Source: GCA-2733415 sp965178635
Lineage (GTDB): Bacteria; Bacteroidota; Bacteroidia; Flavobacteriales; Flavobacteriaceae
Assembly: GCA_965178635.1 (NCBI GenBank)
Contig: CBCXVT010000027.1
Span: 6,117-70,116 of the forward strand
Direction: 5' to 3'
DNA length: 64,000 bases
Every line of letters starts with the position of its first letter. The stretch's first letter is position 1. Of this stretch, positions 34,727 through 43,448 are shown piece after piece. The position numbers and the translations under genes were made by a program. The notes beneath the pieces were generated by a model. That model was not told the DNA's origin and did not search any database. It worked only from the letters and a program-made list of their open reading frames with translations.

Positions 34727-35890
34727 ATGTCAAAAATATTAGTTATTGAAGATGAAGCAGCCATTAGAAGGGTGCTAGTGAAAATTCTTTCAGAAGAAAG
34801 TAAGTCTTACCACGTAGATGAAGCTGAAGACGGTTTGTCGGGTATGGAGAAAATAAAAACTATTGACTATGATTTGGTGCTCTGTGACATCAAAATGCCA
34901 AAAATGGATGGTGTTGAGGTGTTAGAAGCTGTTAAAAAAATTAAACCGGAAACAGCAATTGTGATGATATCTGGTCATGGTGACTTAGACACAGCCGTTA
35001 ACACGATGCGTTTAGGAGCATTTGATTATATTTCTAAGCCACCAGATTTAAACAGATTATTGAATACAGTTCGTAACGCACTAGATAATACAGAGCTTGT
35101 AGTTGAAAACAAACGCTTGAAGAAAAAGGTATCTAAAAAATATGAAATGGTTGGTGATAGTCCAGAAATTACTCATATTAAAGATATGGTTGCAAAAGTG
35201 GCACCAACAGATGCTAGAGTATTTATTACTGGCCCCAATGGTACAGGTAAAGAACTAGTAGCACATTGGATTCACGAAAAAAGTGAGCGTTCTAAAGGCC
35301 CTATGATTGAAGTGAATTGTGCAGCTATACCATCTGAGTTAATTGAGAGTGAGTTGTTTGGACATGTAAAAGGGGCGTTTACTTCTGCAAATAAAGATAG
35401 AGCAGGTAAATTTGAAGCTGCAAATGGAGGTACTATTTTTCTAGATGAAATTGGTGACATGAGTCTTTCTGCACAAGCAAAAGTGTTGCGTGCTTTACAA
35501 GAAAGTAAAGTACAACGTGTAGGGAGTGATAAAGATATTAAGGTTGATGTGCGTGTAGTTGCGGCAACTAATAAAGACTTGAAAAAAGAAATTGCTGAAG
35601 GTAATTTCAGAGAAGATTTATACCATCGTTTGGCAGTAATTCTAATTAAAGTCCCAGCATTAAATGATAGAAGAGATGATATTCCGTTATTGATAGAGCA
35701 TTTTGCAAAAAAGATAGCTAATGAACAAGGTGGTGTTGTAAAATCATTTTCAAAGAAAGCAATAAAACTGTTGCAAGATTATGATTGGACCGGGAATATT
35801 AGAGAGTTAAGAAATGTTATAGAGCGTTTAATTATACTTGGTGAAAAAGAAATTTCAGAACAAGATGTGAAGCTCTTTGCAAGCAAATAA
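34727..35890 (+). CDS. Sigma-54 activator response regulator without DNA-binding domain
   Basis: A 387-residue NtrC-type activator with a receiver domain (1-120; phospho-acceptor Asp54) and an AAA+ domain (about 143-380) that would remodel sigma-54 RNA polymerase. Walker A is GPNGTGKE at 169-176, Walker B GTIFLDEIGD near 236-245. The sigma-54 contact loop reads GAFTSA at 216-221 instead of GAFTGA. The protein stops six residues after the AAA+ C-terminal helices, so the usual Fis-type HTH is missing. No partner kinase gene is adjacent. It may act from solution on many sigma-54 promoters, such as the one upstream of grpE. Confidence 0.9.
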   Translation: MSKILVIEDEAAIRRVLVKILSEESKSYHVDEAEDGLSGMEKIKTIDYDLVLCDIKMPKMDGVEVLEAVKKIKPETAIVMISGHGDLDTAVNTMRLGAFDYISKPPDLNRLLNTVRNALDNTELVVENKRLKKKVSKKYEMVGDSPEITHIKDMVAKVAPTDARVFITGPNGTGKELVAHWIHEKSERSKGPMIEVNCAAIPSELIESELFGHVKGAFTSANKDRAGKFEAANGGTIFLDEIGDMSLSAQAKVLRALQESKVQRVGSDKDIKVDVRVVAATNKDLKKEIAEGNFREDLYHRLAVILIKVPALNDRRDDIPLLIEHFAKKIANEQGGVVKSFSKKAIKLLQDYDWTGNIRELRNVIERLIILGEKEISEQDVKLFASK

Positions 35891-35932
35891 CACAAAAAAG
35901 CCAACTCATATGAGTTGGCTTTTTTGTGTTAT
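35887..35932. terminator. 46-bp perfect palindrome acting as bidirectional terminator
   Basis: The arms 35887-35909 and 35910-35932 are exact complements with no spacer. The stop codon of the plus-strand activator (35888-35890) and that of the minus-strand GNAT-like gene (35929-35931) lie inside the arms. A and T runs flank the GCCAACTCA core on either side. Confidence 0.9.
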
Positions 35933-36537
35933 GCTTTCTTTTCAAACTTAGGTTTATTAACCGTGTCATATTTTAAAAACCACATGGTTGAGCCGTCAGG
36001 CATTGTCCATTCATGATAAATATCAAAACCATAACGTCTGTAAACAATCATGTTTTTTCTAATTGATGTTTCTGTAAATATAGGCAGTTGCTTTTCATGA
36101 GCATCTGTATAAACTTTGTCTCTTAGCTCTCCCATTGAAAAGGCAGAAGAATCCATACCCTGATAGTTTGGGTTTACACCAGTAAACTCCCAATACATGT
36201 ATTTTTCGTTTTTCGGACGCTGACTTTGAATGTAATTTTGACGTTTAGATATTGCTAATGCGTTAGAAATACCAGAAACTCCAAAGGCAAATTTTAAATC
36301 ATTAATAAAATCACCAAATGTTTTTTTATTGTTTTTAGGATCAATTTCATAACAAACCGCAATACCTTGCTCATTACTAGAAAGGTATAATCCGTTTTTC
36401 TTTACGGCATTATGGTATACATAATCCCCTAATTTTTTATAACGTAAATCGCGTTTTCCATCTTGTTTTACCAAATGATTTCCAGCTGGAATTGCTTTAA
36501 AAGCTTCGGCAATAATATTTATAATTTTCTCAGACAT
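35929..36537 (-). CDS. GNAT-like acyltransferase
   Basis: A 202-residue soluble protein. The C-terminal half has the look of a GNAT acetyltransferase: GMDSSAFSMGELRDKVYTDAHEKQLPIFTETSIRKNMIVYRRYGFDIYHEW, in which ETS-x3-N and the Y-x-x-x-GF turn match the end of the fold. The canonical acetyl-CoA loop Q/R-x-x-G-x-G/A appears degenerate (PNYQGMDSSAFSMG). The N-terminal half is not recognised. Substrate unknown. It converges with the sigma-54 activator through a shared palindromic terminator. Confidence 0.6.
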   Translation of the reverse strand: MSEKIINIIAEAFKAIPAGNHLVKQDGKRDLRYKKLGDYVYHNAVKKNGLYLSSNEQGIAVCYEIDPKNNKKTFGDFINDLKFAFGVSGISNALAISKRQNYIQSQRPKNEKYMYWEFTGVNPNYQGMDSSAFSMGELRDKVYTDAHEKQLPIFTETSIRKNMIVYRRYGFDIYHEWTMPDGSTMWFLKYDTVNKPKFEKKA

Positions 36538-36651
36538 TAATCAATAGCTGTTTAGAGGGGGAAGATATTAAATTTTAATATATTTATGCGGATTATGCAC
36601 ATGAGAATTCTTTAAAGTAATTCGAAATGCTCTTCCAAAGAATTGACCGTT

Positions 36652-37527
36652 ATGAAAAATATAATCACAAATAAATTTAAGGTAACTGAAGATATTCATC
36701 TGTCTGACTATGACACTCATGTTCAATTAGGATCGGAAAAGGCAGTTAAAAAAGAATTGAAGAGTTTAAGGAAAAGTTTAGGGAAATTACAAGACACTAT
36801 GTATGCACATGGCAAATACAGTGTGCTTATCTGTTTGCAAGGTATGGATACCGCTGGGAAAGATAGTTTAATTCGTGAGGTGTTTAAAGATTTTAATACT
36901 CGAGGGATTGTTGTACATAGTTTTAAAGTGCCAACTGATTTAGAATTAAAACACGATTTTTTGTGGCGACACTATATAGCCCTACCAGCTAGGGGTAAAT
37001 TTTCAGTTTTTAACCGGACTCATTATGAAAATGTACTTGTGACTCGTGTTCACCCTGAGTATATTTTAGGGGAAAACTTACCAAATGTAAATTCAGTAAA
37101 TGATATAACAGATGAATTTTGGGAACAGCGCTTTGAGCAAATCAGAAATTTTGAACAGCACATTGCTGATAATGGAACAATAATCTTTAAATTTTTCTTA
37201 AACCTGAGTAAATCAGAACAAAAAAATCGGTTATTGCGTAGGATTGAACTCAAAGAGAAGAATTGGAAATTTTCTCCAGGAGACTTAAAAGAACGTAAAT
37301 TATGGGATAGTTATCAAAGGTGTTATCAAGATGCTATAAATAATACGTCAACGGAAAAAGCACCATGGTATATAATTCCAGCTGACGATAAACCTTCAGC
37401 AAGGTATATTGTAGCGAAAACAATTTATGATACACTTAAAGCATATAATGATATTGAAGAACCAGAGTTGAGTGATGACATTAAAGCAAGTTTATCAACT
37501 TATAAACTAGAATTAGAACAAGAATGA
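36652..37527 (+). CDS. Polyphosphate kinase 2 family protein
   Basis: A 291-residue PPK2-family enzyme that transfers phosphate between polyphosphate and nucleotides. The Walker A-like CLQGMDTAGKDSLIREVFK is near residue 60-78, and the second block FSVFNRTHYENVLVTRVHPE lies near 118. The lid and the conserved KFFLNLSKSEQKNRLLRRI follow near 180. The NRTHYENVLV form resembles class III, which phosphorylates AMP and ADP. The first ATG (36652) gives a natural start; a TTG nine bases earlier is less likely. It overlaps the M28 peptidase gene by four bases (ATGA). Confidence 0.9.
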   Translation: MKNIITNKFKVTEDIHLSDYDTHVQLGSEKAVKKELKSLRKSLGKLQDTMYAHGKYSVLICLQGMDTAGKDSLIREVFKDFNTRGIVVHSFKVPTDLELKHDFLWRHYIALPARGKFSVFNRTHYENVLVTRVHPEYILGENLPNVNSVNDITDEFWEQRFEQIRNFEQHIADNGTIIFKFFLNLSKSEQKNRLLRRIELKEKNWKFSPGDLKERKLWDSYQRCYQDAINNTSTEKAPWYIIPADDKPSARYIVAKTIYDTLKAYNDIEEPELSDDIKASLSTYKLELEQE

Positions 37528-38918
37528 AATTAAAACTTTACATAGCAACATTATTATGTTCAACATTATTATTTTCTCAATCGGATGATAGTAAGATGAT
37601 AGAAAAGATATATGATACATCTTTATTAAAAGGAAAGTCATATGATTGGTTAGACCATTTATCTAATCAAATTGGTGGACGCTTATCTGGATCTTATAAT
37701 GCGGAGAAAGCTGTAAAATATACAAAAGAACAGTTGGAAGAATTGGGCTTAGATCGCGTATGGTTACAACCGGTAATGGTGCCAAAATGGGTGAGAGGAG
37801 CAAAAGAATATGCCTTTATTGAAACTGCACCTGGAATGACAACAACGGTGCCTATATGTGCATTAGGAGGATCTGTAGCTACGCCTGATGGCGGGTTAAT
37901 AGCTGAATTAGTGGAAGTTAAAAGTTTTGATGAATTAGATGCTTTAGGTAAAGATAAAATTGCTGGAAAAATTGTGTTTTATAATCGCCCAATGCAAGCT
38001 GAGTTAATTAGTACTTTTAATGCGTATGGTGGTTGTGTTGAACAACGTTATAAAGGTGCTGAAAAGGCTATTGCATATGGAGCTGCTGGTGTGATAGTAC
38101 GTTCTATGAATTTAAGATTGGATGATTTTCCACATACGGGATCTATGACTTATGGTGATACGCCAGTATCAAATCGTATTCCTGCAGCTGCAATTAGTAC
38201 AAATGCGGCTGAGTTACTAAGTACCATGTTGCAATTAGATCCTAAAATCAAATTTTATTTTGCACAACATTGTAAGCAATTGAAAGATGTACAATCTTAT
38301 AATGTTATTGGTGAGATTACAGGGAGTACATACCCAAATAAAGTAATGGTAGTTGGCGGACATTTAGATTCATGGGATTTAGGTGATGGTGCACATGATG
38401 ATGGTGCAGGCGTTGTGCAATCTATGGAAGTATTGCGTTTATTGAAGCAAACAGGCTATAAGCCAAAACACACGATGCGTGTGGTGTTATTTATGAATGA
38501 AGAGAATGGTTTGCGTGGTGGAAAAAAATATGCGAAAGTTGCTGCTGAAAAATCTGAAAATCATGTGTTTGCTCTAGAAAGTGATTCAGGTGGATTTACA
38601 CCAAGAGGTTTTTCTTTTGACTGTTCTGATGAAAATTTTGAAAAAGTACTGTCATGGAAATCATTATTCAAACCGTACTTGATTCATTATTTTGAAAAAG
38701 GTGGAAGTGGAGCTGATATTGGGCCGTTAAAAGGTGATAATGTATTATGTGGTTTAAGACCAGATTCACAGCGATATTTTGATCACCATCATGCTGCTAA
38801 TGACACCTTTGAACATGTAAATAAAAGAGAGTTGGAATTAGGAGCTGCAACAATGACATCGCTCATGTATTTGTTTGATAAGTACGAAGTCATTCAGAAC
38901 ACAACACTTAAAAAATGA
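37524..38918 (+). CDS. M28 family zinc aminopeptidase/carboxypeptidase, secreted
   Basis: A 464-residue metallopeptidase of the carboxypeptidase Q type. A signal peptide (MKLKLYIATLLCSTLLFSQS) directs export. The PA-like insertion lies at about 120-240. The co-catalytic zinc residues sit in GGHLDSWDLGDGAHDDGAG near 273-291, NEENGLRGGKKYA near 330 and the final His in YFDHHHAANDTFEHV near 431. It is translationally coupled to the PPK2 gene by an ATGA overlap, although the two functions are not obviously linked. Confidence 0.92.
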   Translation: MKLKLYIATLLCSTLLFSQSDDSKMIEKIYDTSLLKGKSYDWLDHLSNQIGGRLSGSYNAEKAVKYTKEQLEELGLDRVWLQPVMVPKWVRGAKEYAFIETAPGMTTTVPICALGGSVATPDGGLIAELVEVKSFDELDALGKDKIAGKIVFYNRPMQAELISTFNAYGGCVEQRYKGAEKAIAYGAAGVIVRSMNLRLDDFPHTGSMTYGDTPVSNRIPAAAISTNAAELLSTMLQLDPKIKFYFAQHCKQLKDVQSYNVIGEITGSTYPNKVMVVGGHLDSWDLGDGAHDDGAGVVQSMEVLRLLKQTGYKPKHTMRVVLFMNEENGLRGGKKYAKVAAEKSENHVFALESDSGGFTPRGFSFDCSDENFEKVLSWKSLFKPYLIHYFEKGGSGADIGPLKGDNVLCGLRPDSQRYFDHHHAANDTFEHVNKRELELGAATMTSLMYLFDKYEVIQNTTLKK

Positions 38919-38920
38919 TC

Positions 38921-38953
38921 AAAGCGCCCAATGTAAATTACATTGGGCGTTTT
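38921..38953. terminator. Terminator after the M28 peptidase gene
   Basis: A 12-bp stem (38925-38936 with 38938-38949) with G/C-rich base CGCCCAATG, then TTTTAG. The inner A/T pairs must open to form a loop. Serves the convergent DinB-like gene weakly. Confidence 0.8.
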
Positions 38954-38974
38954 AGTTTGTATTAGAAAAATAAT

Positions 38975-39481
38975 TTAGCGACCTAAAAAAACATTAATTT
39001 TTGGTTGTGGGTTTCCAGATAGTCTTCGCCAACTTACTAGTTGTCCTATATGTGTTAGGCAATCTGCTAGATGTCCGTTGATTACAAACCAAAACGGAAA
39101 GTCACCATTTAAAGATTTAGGACTGACAGAATAAGTATTTAGTATGTCGTCATTATCAAGTGTTTTCAGATGTTTACTTGTAGCTTCATATAATGATAAA
39201 ATTTCTTCACGAACAGATTTAAAACCGTCAAAAGATTCCTTCTTGTTATCTGAAGTCAAGCCAAAAGTTTTATGAGTAATGAAGGCCAAATCGTAAATAT
39301 GTAAATTTAATTCCTCTATAGTCATGCTGCCATTACTGGGGGAAAACATATAATCTTGTTCAGTTAAGTCTGTAGTTGACCAGTAATATCTAAAACCAAG
39401 CCCATCAATTAGTCTAGCAATACAATTTGTACTGTTTATGTCTGTTGGTACATCTGGAATTTGATTAAAATAGTGATTCAT
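38975..39481 (-). CDS. DinB-like four-helix protein
   Basis: A 168-residue soluble, all-helical protein of the DinB/YfiT superfamily, whose members bind metal at the end of a four-helix bundle and often act as thiol-dependent S-transferases. Possible metal ligands are His49 in ELNLHIYDLAF and the histidines of INGHLADCLTHIGQLVSWRRLSGNP near 134-157; this last segment is typical of the family. Function unknown. Bacillithiol synthesis is encoded later in the window (bshC), and some DinB-like proteins use bacillithiol, so a link is possible but speculative. Confidence 0.7.
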   Translation of the reverse strand: MNHYFNQIPDVPTDINSTNCIARLIDGLGFRYYWSTTDLTEQDYMFSPSNGSMTIEELNLHIYDLAFITHKTFGLTSDNKKESFDGFKSVREEILSLYEATSKHLKTLDNDDILNTYSVSPKSLNGDFPFWFVINGHLADCLTHIGQLVSWRRLSGNPQPKINVFLGR

Positions 39482-39526
39482 GCTTGTCTTTTTAGCGAAG
39501 TTACGGATTTTTAAATGTCAATAACT

Positions 39527-39534
39527 TACATTTG
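39527..39534 (+). promoter_or_regulatory. -7 promoter box of the MATE gene
   Basis: TACATTTG is an exact TAnnTTTG match. It lies downstream of the first in-frame ATG (39515) and 20 nt before a TTG at 39554, which decides the start in favour of the TTG. Confidence 0.5.
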
Positions 39535-39553
39535 TAGTCGAAAAATAGTGCTC

Positions 39554-40924
39554 TTGAATCTTACATCTTACACAAAAGAATTTCGTTACAATTTAAAATT
39601 AGCTTATCCAGTTATTTTAGGAATGGTTGGCCATACGTTGGTGGGCTTGATTGATGATATTATGGTAGGTAAAATTGGTACTACAGAATTGGCTGCAGTG
39701 TCATTAGGGAATAGTTTTTTATTTATTGCCATGTCTTTGGGAATTGGGTTTTCTACAGCAATTACCCCTTTAGTAGCAGAGTCTGACGGAGAAGGTAATG
39801 TTGTAAAAGGAAAAGCGGCGTTCAAACATGGTTTGTTATTGTGTACCTTTTTAGGATTGGCATTATTTGGTTTAATGTTATTTTTAAAGCCACTAATGTA
39901 CCGCATGCAACAGCCAGAGGCCGTTGTAGCTTTGGCAATACCATATCTTGAAATAGTTGCCTTTTCGTTAATACCAATGGTGATGTTTCAGGCGTTTAAG
40001 CAGTTTTCAGACGGTTTGTCGCAAACAAAATACGCCATGTGGGCAACATTACTTGCTAATGTAATTAATATTGTTTTAAATTATCTGTTGATTTATGGTA
40101 AGTTAGGTTTTCCTGAAATGGGCATTATTGGTGCTGCAATTGGAACCTTGATTTCTAGAATAGTCATGTTGGTATTTATTTGGTTGTTATTAAGATCAAA
40201 AAAGAAGTTTCAACCTTATGTAACTAACTTAGATTTTACAATCATAAAAGTATCTGTCATAAAAAAAATAACATCTTTAGGCGTGCCTTCTGCCATGCAA
40301 ATGTTTTTTGAAGTGGCTATATTTACTTCAGCCATTTGGTTGTCTGGAGTACTTGGGAGTAATGCACAGGCTGCAAATCAAATAGCTTTAAAATTATCAT
40401 CACTAACATTTATGGTTGGTATGGGTTTAAGTGTTGCGGCTATGATTAGAGTAGGGAATCAGAAAGGGTTGCAGAATTTTAAAGAATTACGTCGCGTGGC
40501 GTTTTCAATATTTTTACTCACCTTTTTTATAGAGATTATTTTTGCTGCTATTTTTGTAGCTTGCTATAAAATTTTCCCAGATTTATTTGTAAACTATAAT
40601 AATATAGCTGATTTAGATAATACAATTGAAGTGGTTAAAATAGCGTCAACATTATTGTTAATTGCTGCAGTTTTTCAAATATCTGATGGAATACAAGTGG
40701 TAGTATTAGGTGCTTTAAGAGGGTTACAAGATGTAAAAATACCTACATTACTCATTTTTATTTCCTATTGGATGGTTGGTTTTCCTGTAAGTTATTATTT
40801 AGGTTTACATACTGAGTTTAAAAGTTCAGGAGTATGGTTAGGTTTATTGGCCGGTTTATCTGTAGCTGCAGTATTGTTATTTATACGATTCAATTATATT
40901 ACTAAAAAATTAATTAAAACATAA
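39554..40924 (+). CDS. MATE family multidrug/Na+ antiporter
   Basis: A 456-residue (from TTG 39554) inner-membrane exporter with 12 predicted helices in two six-helix halves. The opening TSYTKEFRYNLKLAYPVILGMVGHTLVGLIDDIMVGKIGTTELAAVSLG is the MATE N-terminal signature of the NorM group, with the equivalent second-half segment GVPSAMQMFFEVAIFTSAIWLSG. Substrates would be cationic drugs or metabolites driven by Na+ or H+. An ATG at 39515 adds 13 residues but overlaps the probable promoter. The next gene begins 5 nt after its stop, so the three genes to 41720 form an operon. Confidence 0.92.
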   Translation: MNLTSYTKEFRYNLKLAYPVILGMVGHTLVGLIDDIMVGKIGTTELAAVSLGNSFLFIAMSLGIGFSTAITPLVAESDGEGNVVKGKAAFKHGLLLCTFLGLALFGLMLFLKPLMYRMQQPEAVVALAIPYLEIVAFSLIPMVMFQAFKQFSDGLSQTKYAMWATLLANVINIVLNYLLIYGKLGFPEMGIIGAAIGTLISRIVMLVFIWLLLRSKKKFQPYVTNLDFTIIKVSVIKKITSLGVPSAMQMFFEVAIFTSAIWLSGVLGSNAQAANQIALKLSSLTFMVGMGLSVAAMIRVGNQKGLQNFKELRRVAFSIFLLTFFIEIIFAAIFVACYKIFPDLFVNYNNIADLDNTIEVVKIASTLLLIAAVFQISDGIQVVVLGALRGLQDVKIPTLLIFISYWMVGFPVSYYLGLHTEFKSSGVWLGLLAGLSVAAVLLFIRFNYITKKLIKT

Positions 40925-40929
40925 AATAG

Positions 40930-41157
40930 ATGGAGTTACCAAAGTTTTTATTAGGCGATAACACTGATTTTCCAGATGATATTTTTATTATTCATACAGG
41001 GTTTCCAAGATTCATCATCAACTTAGTAAATGATGAAATTGAATGGTTAGAGGATTTTGATAAAGATGATGAAGAAGAGTTATTGTCTGAAGCTGAAATT
41101 TGCATTCAAGAAGCTTCTGAGTTTTACGATAGGGAAGTAGCTTTATACGACGAGTAA
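40930..41157 (+). CDS. Small acidic protein, conserved hypothetical
   Basis: A 75-residue cytosolic protein, strongly acidic (the stretch ENDEIEWLEDFDKDDEEELLSE is nearly all Asp/Glu and hydrophobics in its core). The beginning LPKFLLGDNTDFPDDIFIIHTGFPRFIINL is hydrophobic and beta-like. I do not recognise a named domain, but the compact sequence, the coupling to both neighbours (5 nt after the MATE gene, one-base TAATG overlap with PAP2) and the normal codon use make it a real gene. Confidence 0.75.
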   Translation: MELPKFLLGDNTDFPDDIFIIHTGFPRFIINLVNDEIEWLEDFDKDDEEELLSEAEICIQEASEFYDREVALYDE

Positions 41158-41720
41158 TGGAAGCTTTATTACAGTTAGATACAGATCTGTTTTTATATTT
41201 AAACGGATTGGGTTCAACAACCTGGGATGGTTTTTGGATGTTTGTTACTGGAAAATGGAATGCAATACCAATTTACATCATCTTATTTATTTTGATGTAT
41301 AAAAAATTAGGTGTAAAATCAACTGTAATTTCATTAGTTGTCATTGCGTTAATGATTTTAATTACAGATCGAGTTTGTACATTTTTTAAATTTGATTTAA
41401 TACTGCGACAAAGACCATGCTATAATTTAGAATCAGAAGTACGTTTGGTAAAAGATTGGTGTGGTAGTAAGGGAGGTTATTTTTCAGCGCACGCTGCAAG
41501 TTCAATGGCTTTAGCAACTTTTGTAGGACAACTGTTGAAGTCGTATTTTAAGTATGTTGTAGTGTTGTTATTTATTTGGGCACTAATGGTTGGTTATAGT
41601 AGAATTTATATTGGCGTGCATTACCCAGGTGATGTGCTTACTGGTGTTGTGTTTGGAATAACCGTAGCTTTGGTGATGCTTAAATTAAACAGGTATTTGA
41701 TGTTACGTTTTTTAAAATAA
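41157..41720 (+). CDS. PAP2 family membrane phosphatase
   Basis: A 187-residue integral membrane phosphatase with about five helices. The three PAP2 catalytic motifs are readable: a variant of KX6RP in ILRQRPCY near 81, SAH in YFSAHAASSMA near 112-122, and SRIYIGVHYPGDVLTG near 143-158 with the catalytic His. Possible substrates are undecaprenyl pyrophosphate (peptidoglycan carrier recycling) or phosphatidic acid. Translationally coupled to the small acidic protein. It converges with the TerB-like gene with 10 nt between stops and no terminator. Confidence 0.9.
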   Translation: MEALLQLDTDLFLYLNGLGSTTWDGFWMFVTGKWNAIPIYIILFILMYKKLGVKSTVISLVVIALMILITDRVCTFFKFDLILRQRPCYNLESEVRLVKDWCGSKGGYFSAHAASSMALATFVGQLLKSYFKYVVVLLFIWALMVGYSRIYIGVHYPGDVLTGVVFGITVALVMLKLNRYLMLRFLK

Positions 41721-41730
41721 ATATAACGAC

Positions 41731-42129
41731 TTAATTATAATAAGTTTTAAAAATATCTAATAACACATCTGGCGGAATGTTATTGTTCTTGTAGCGTTTC
41801 ATAACCTCTAAAGTTTTATCAATTGCTAAAATATTCAAGCCCATTTTTAAACCTAATTGGTGTATTTTTTCCAATTCTTCTGGAACAATTTTATGATCTA
41901 CATTCATGAGCAAGAGAAGCCTGTGGAATTGAACTATACGCTGACTCTCATGTTTGATATTTACAAAAGGGTGTGGTGTGTCTAATAGTTTCTTAAAGGC
42001 GTCTTTATCAACACCAATCTGCTTAGCGATGGCTAATAAGAAATTGTATTCTATTGTGTTTATGTTATTACCAGCTCTTGCAAAAGAGATGAGCTGACTC
42101 ATTGCGCTTAGTTTTTCTTCGTCACTCAT
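41731..42129 (-). CDS. TerB-like all-helical protein
   Basis: A 132-residue soluble protein, apparently all helix, with the TerB-fold pattern: KLSAMSQLISFARAGNNINTIEYNFLLAIAKQIGV near residues 6-40 (an EF-hand-like acidic turn is weak here) and LLLLMNVDHKIVPEELEKIHQLGLKMGLN near 70-98, which repeats the same half. TerB homologues occur in tellurite resistance and membrane-stress clusters, but none of those genes is nearby. Role unknown. Confidence 0.65.
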   Translation of the reverse strand: MSDEEKLSAMSQLISFARAGNNINTIEYNFLLAIAKQIGVDKDAFKKLLDTPHPFVNIKHESQRIVQFHRLLLLMNVDHKIVPEELEKIHQLGLKMGLNILAIDKTLEVMKRYKNNNIPPDVLLDIFKTYYN

Positions 42130-42161
42130 AAGTAGGTTTTAAGGATTACTAATATAACAAA

Positions 42162-42191
42162 AAAAAGCTCAAACTTAAGTTTGAGCTTTTT
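42162..42191 (-). terminator. Terminator of sucC
   Basis: A 30-bp perfect palindrome (15-bp arms 42162-42176 and 42177-42191, centre CTTAAG) with a T-run on the minus-strand side. Confidence 0.9.
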
Positions 42192-42217
42192 CTATATGTA
42201 TTGTATTGATTAGCGTA

Positions 42218-43411
42218 TTAAGCTAATACAGCTTTTACTTTATCAGCAGCTTCTTTAAAAGCAGTTGCAGATTGTACAGCTAAACCAGAATCGTCAATTA
42301 ATTTTTTAGCGATATCTGCGTTTGTTCCTTGTAAACGAACAATTAATGGTACGTTCATAGCGTCCCCCATGTTTTTGAATGCTGCAATAATTCCTTCAGC
42401 AACACGGTCACAACGTACAATACCACCAAAGATATTTACTAAAATAGCTTTTACGTTAGGGTCTTTTAAGATGATTCTGAAAGCTTCCTCAACACGTTTC
42501 GCATCTGCAGTTCCTCCTACATCTAAAAAGTTTGCTGGTTCACCACCAGACATTTTAATTAAATCCATAGTTGCCATTGCTAAACCAGCTCCGTTAACCA
42601 TACATCCAACATTACCATCTAAATCAACATAGTTTAAACCTAAAGCACCTGCTTCAACTTCAATTGCGTTTTCTTCTCTTAAGTCACGCATTGCTAAATA
42701 ATCTTTACGTCTGTATAATGCGTTATCGTCAATAGTAACTTTAGCATCAACAGCCATGATTAAATCATCAGATGTTTTTAATACTGGATTAATTTCGAAC
42801 ATTGCAGAATCAGATTCTACGTATGCTTTGTATAATGCAGCAACAAACTTTGTCATTTCTTTAAAAGCCTTTCCTGATAATCCTAAATTAAAAGCAACTT
42901 TACGTGCTTGAAATGGTAATAATCCTGTAGCAGGATCTATTTCTTCTGTGAAAATTAAATGCGGAGTTTCCTCAGCAACTGTTTCAATATCCATACCACC
43001 TTCTGTAGAGTACATTACCATGTTTCTACCAGTAGCTCTGTTTAATAATACAGATACATAAAATTCACTTGTTTCACTTTCTCCAGGATAGTAAACATCT
43101 TCAGCAACCAATACTTGGTGCACACGCTTCCCTTCCGCAGAAGTTTGTGGCGTTACTAAATCCATTCCTATAATTTGTCCAGCGATGTCTTTTACCTCGT
43201 CTAAGTTTTTAGCTAACTTAACTCCACCACCTTTTCCACGACCACCTGCGTGAACTTGTGCTTTAATCACGTGCCAACCTGTACCGGTGTCTTCAGTTAA
43301 TTTTTTTGCTGCAGTTACAGCCTCATCAGCAGTTTGCGCTACAATTCCTCTTTGGATTCTAACACCAAAACTACTTAATATTTCTTTACCTTGATATTCG
43401 TGTAAATTCAT
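42218..43411 (-). CDS. sucC: Succinyl-CoA ligase (ADP-forming) subunit beta
   Basis: The beta subunit of the TCA-cycle enzyme making ATP from succinyl-CoA; 397 residues. The opening MNLHEYQGKEILSSFGV, the ATP-grasp KAQVHAGGRGKGGGVKLAKN near 46-65, the metal-binding FEINPVLK near 195-203, and the CoA-ligase segment NGAGLAMATMDLI...GEPANFLDVGGTA followed by NIFGGIVRCDRVAEGI are all present. The alpha subunit gene is not adjacent, a frequent split in Bacteroidota. Its promoter box lies just ahead, and a strong terminator follows. Confidence 0.97.
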   Translation of the reverse strand: MNLHEYQGKEILSSFGVRIQRGIVAQTADEAVTAAKKLTEDTGTGWHVIKAQVHAGGRGKGGGVKLAKNLDEVKDIAGQIIGMDLVTPQTSAEGKRVHQVLVAEDVYYPGESETSEFYVSVLLNRATGRNMVMYSTEGGMDIETVAEETPHLIFTEEIDPATGLLPFQARKVAFNLGLSGKAFKEMTKFVAALYKAYVESDSAMFEINPVLKTSDDLIMAVDAKVTIDDNALYRRKDYLAMRDLREENAIEVEAGALGLNYVDLDGNVGCMVNGAGLAMATMDLIKMSGGEPANFLDVGGTADAKRVEEAFRIILKDPNVKAILVNIFGGIVRCDRVAEGIIAAFKNMGDAMNVPLIVRLQGTNADIAKKLIDDSGLAVQSATAFKEAADKVKAVLA

Positions 43412-43440
43412 AATGTACTTGTTATCTTTTTAAAGCTTAG

Positions 43441-43448
43441 CAAATGTA
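43441..43448 (-). promoter_or_regulatory. -7 promoter box of sucC
   Basis: On the minus strand TACATTTG, an exact TAnnTTTG match followed by C, lies 29 nt ahead of the sucC ATG. Confidence 0.55.

Noticed and set aside
36579..36607. Two ATTATGC/TTATGCG words upstream of PPK2 as a full operator
   Set aside because: They are in direct, not inverted, order and do not form a palindrome. Kept only as a possible half-site in the pyc operator finding.
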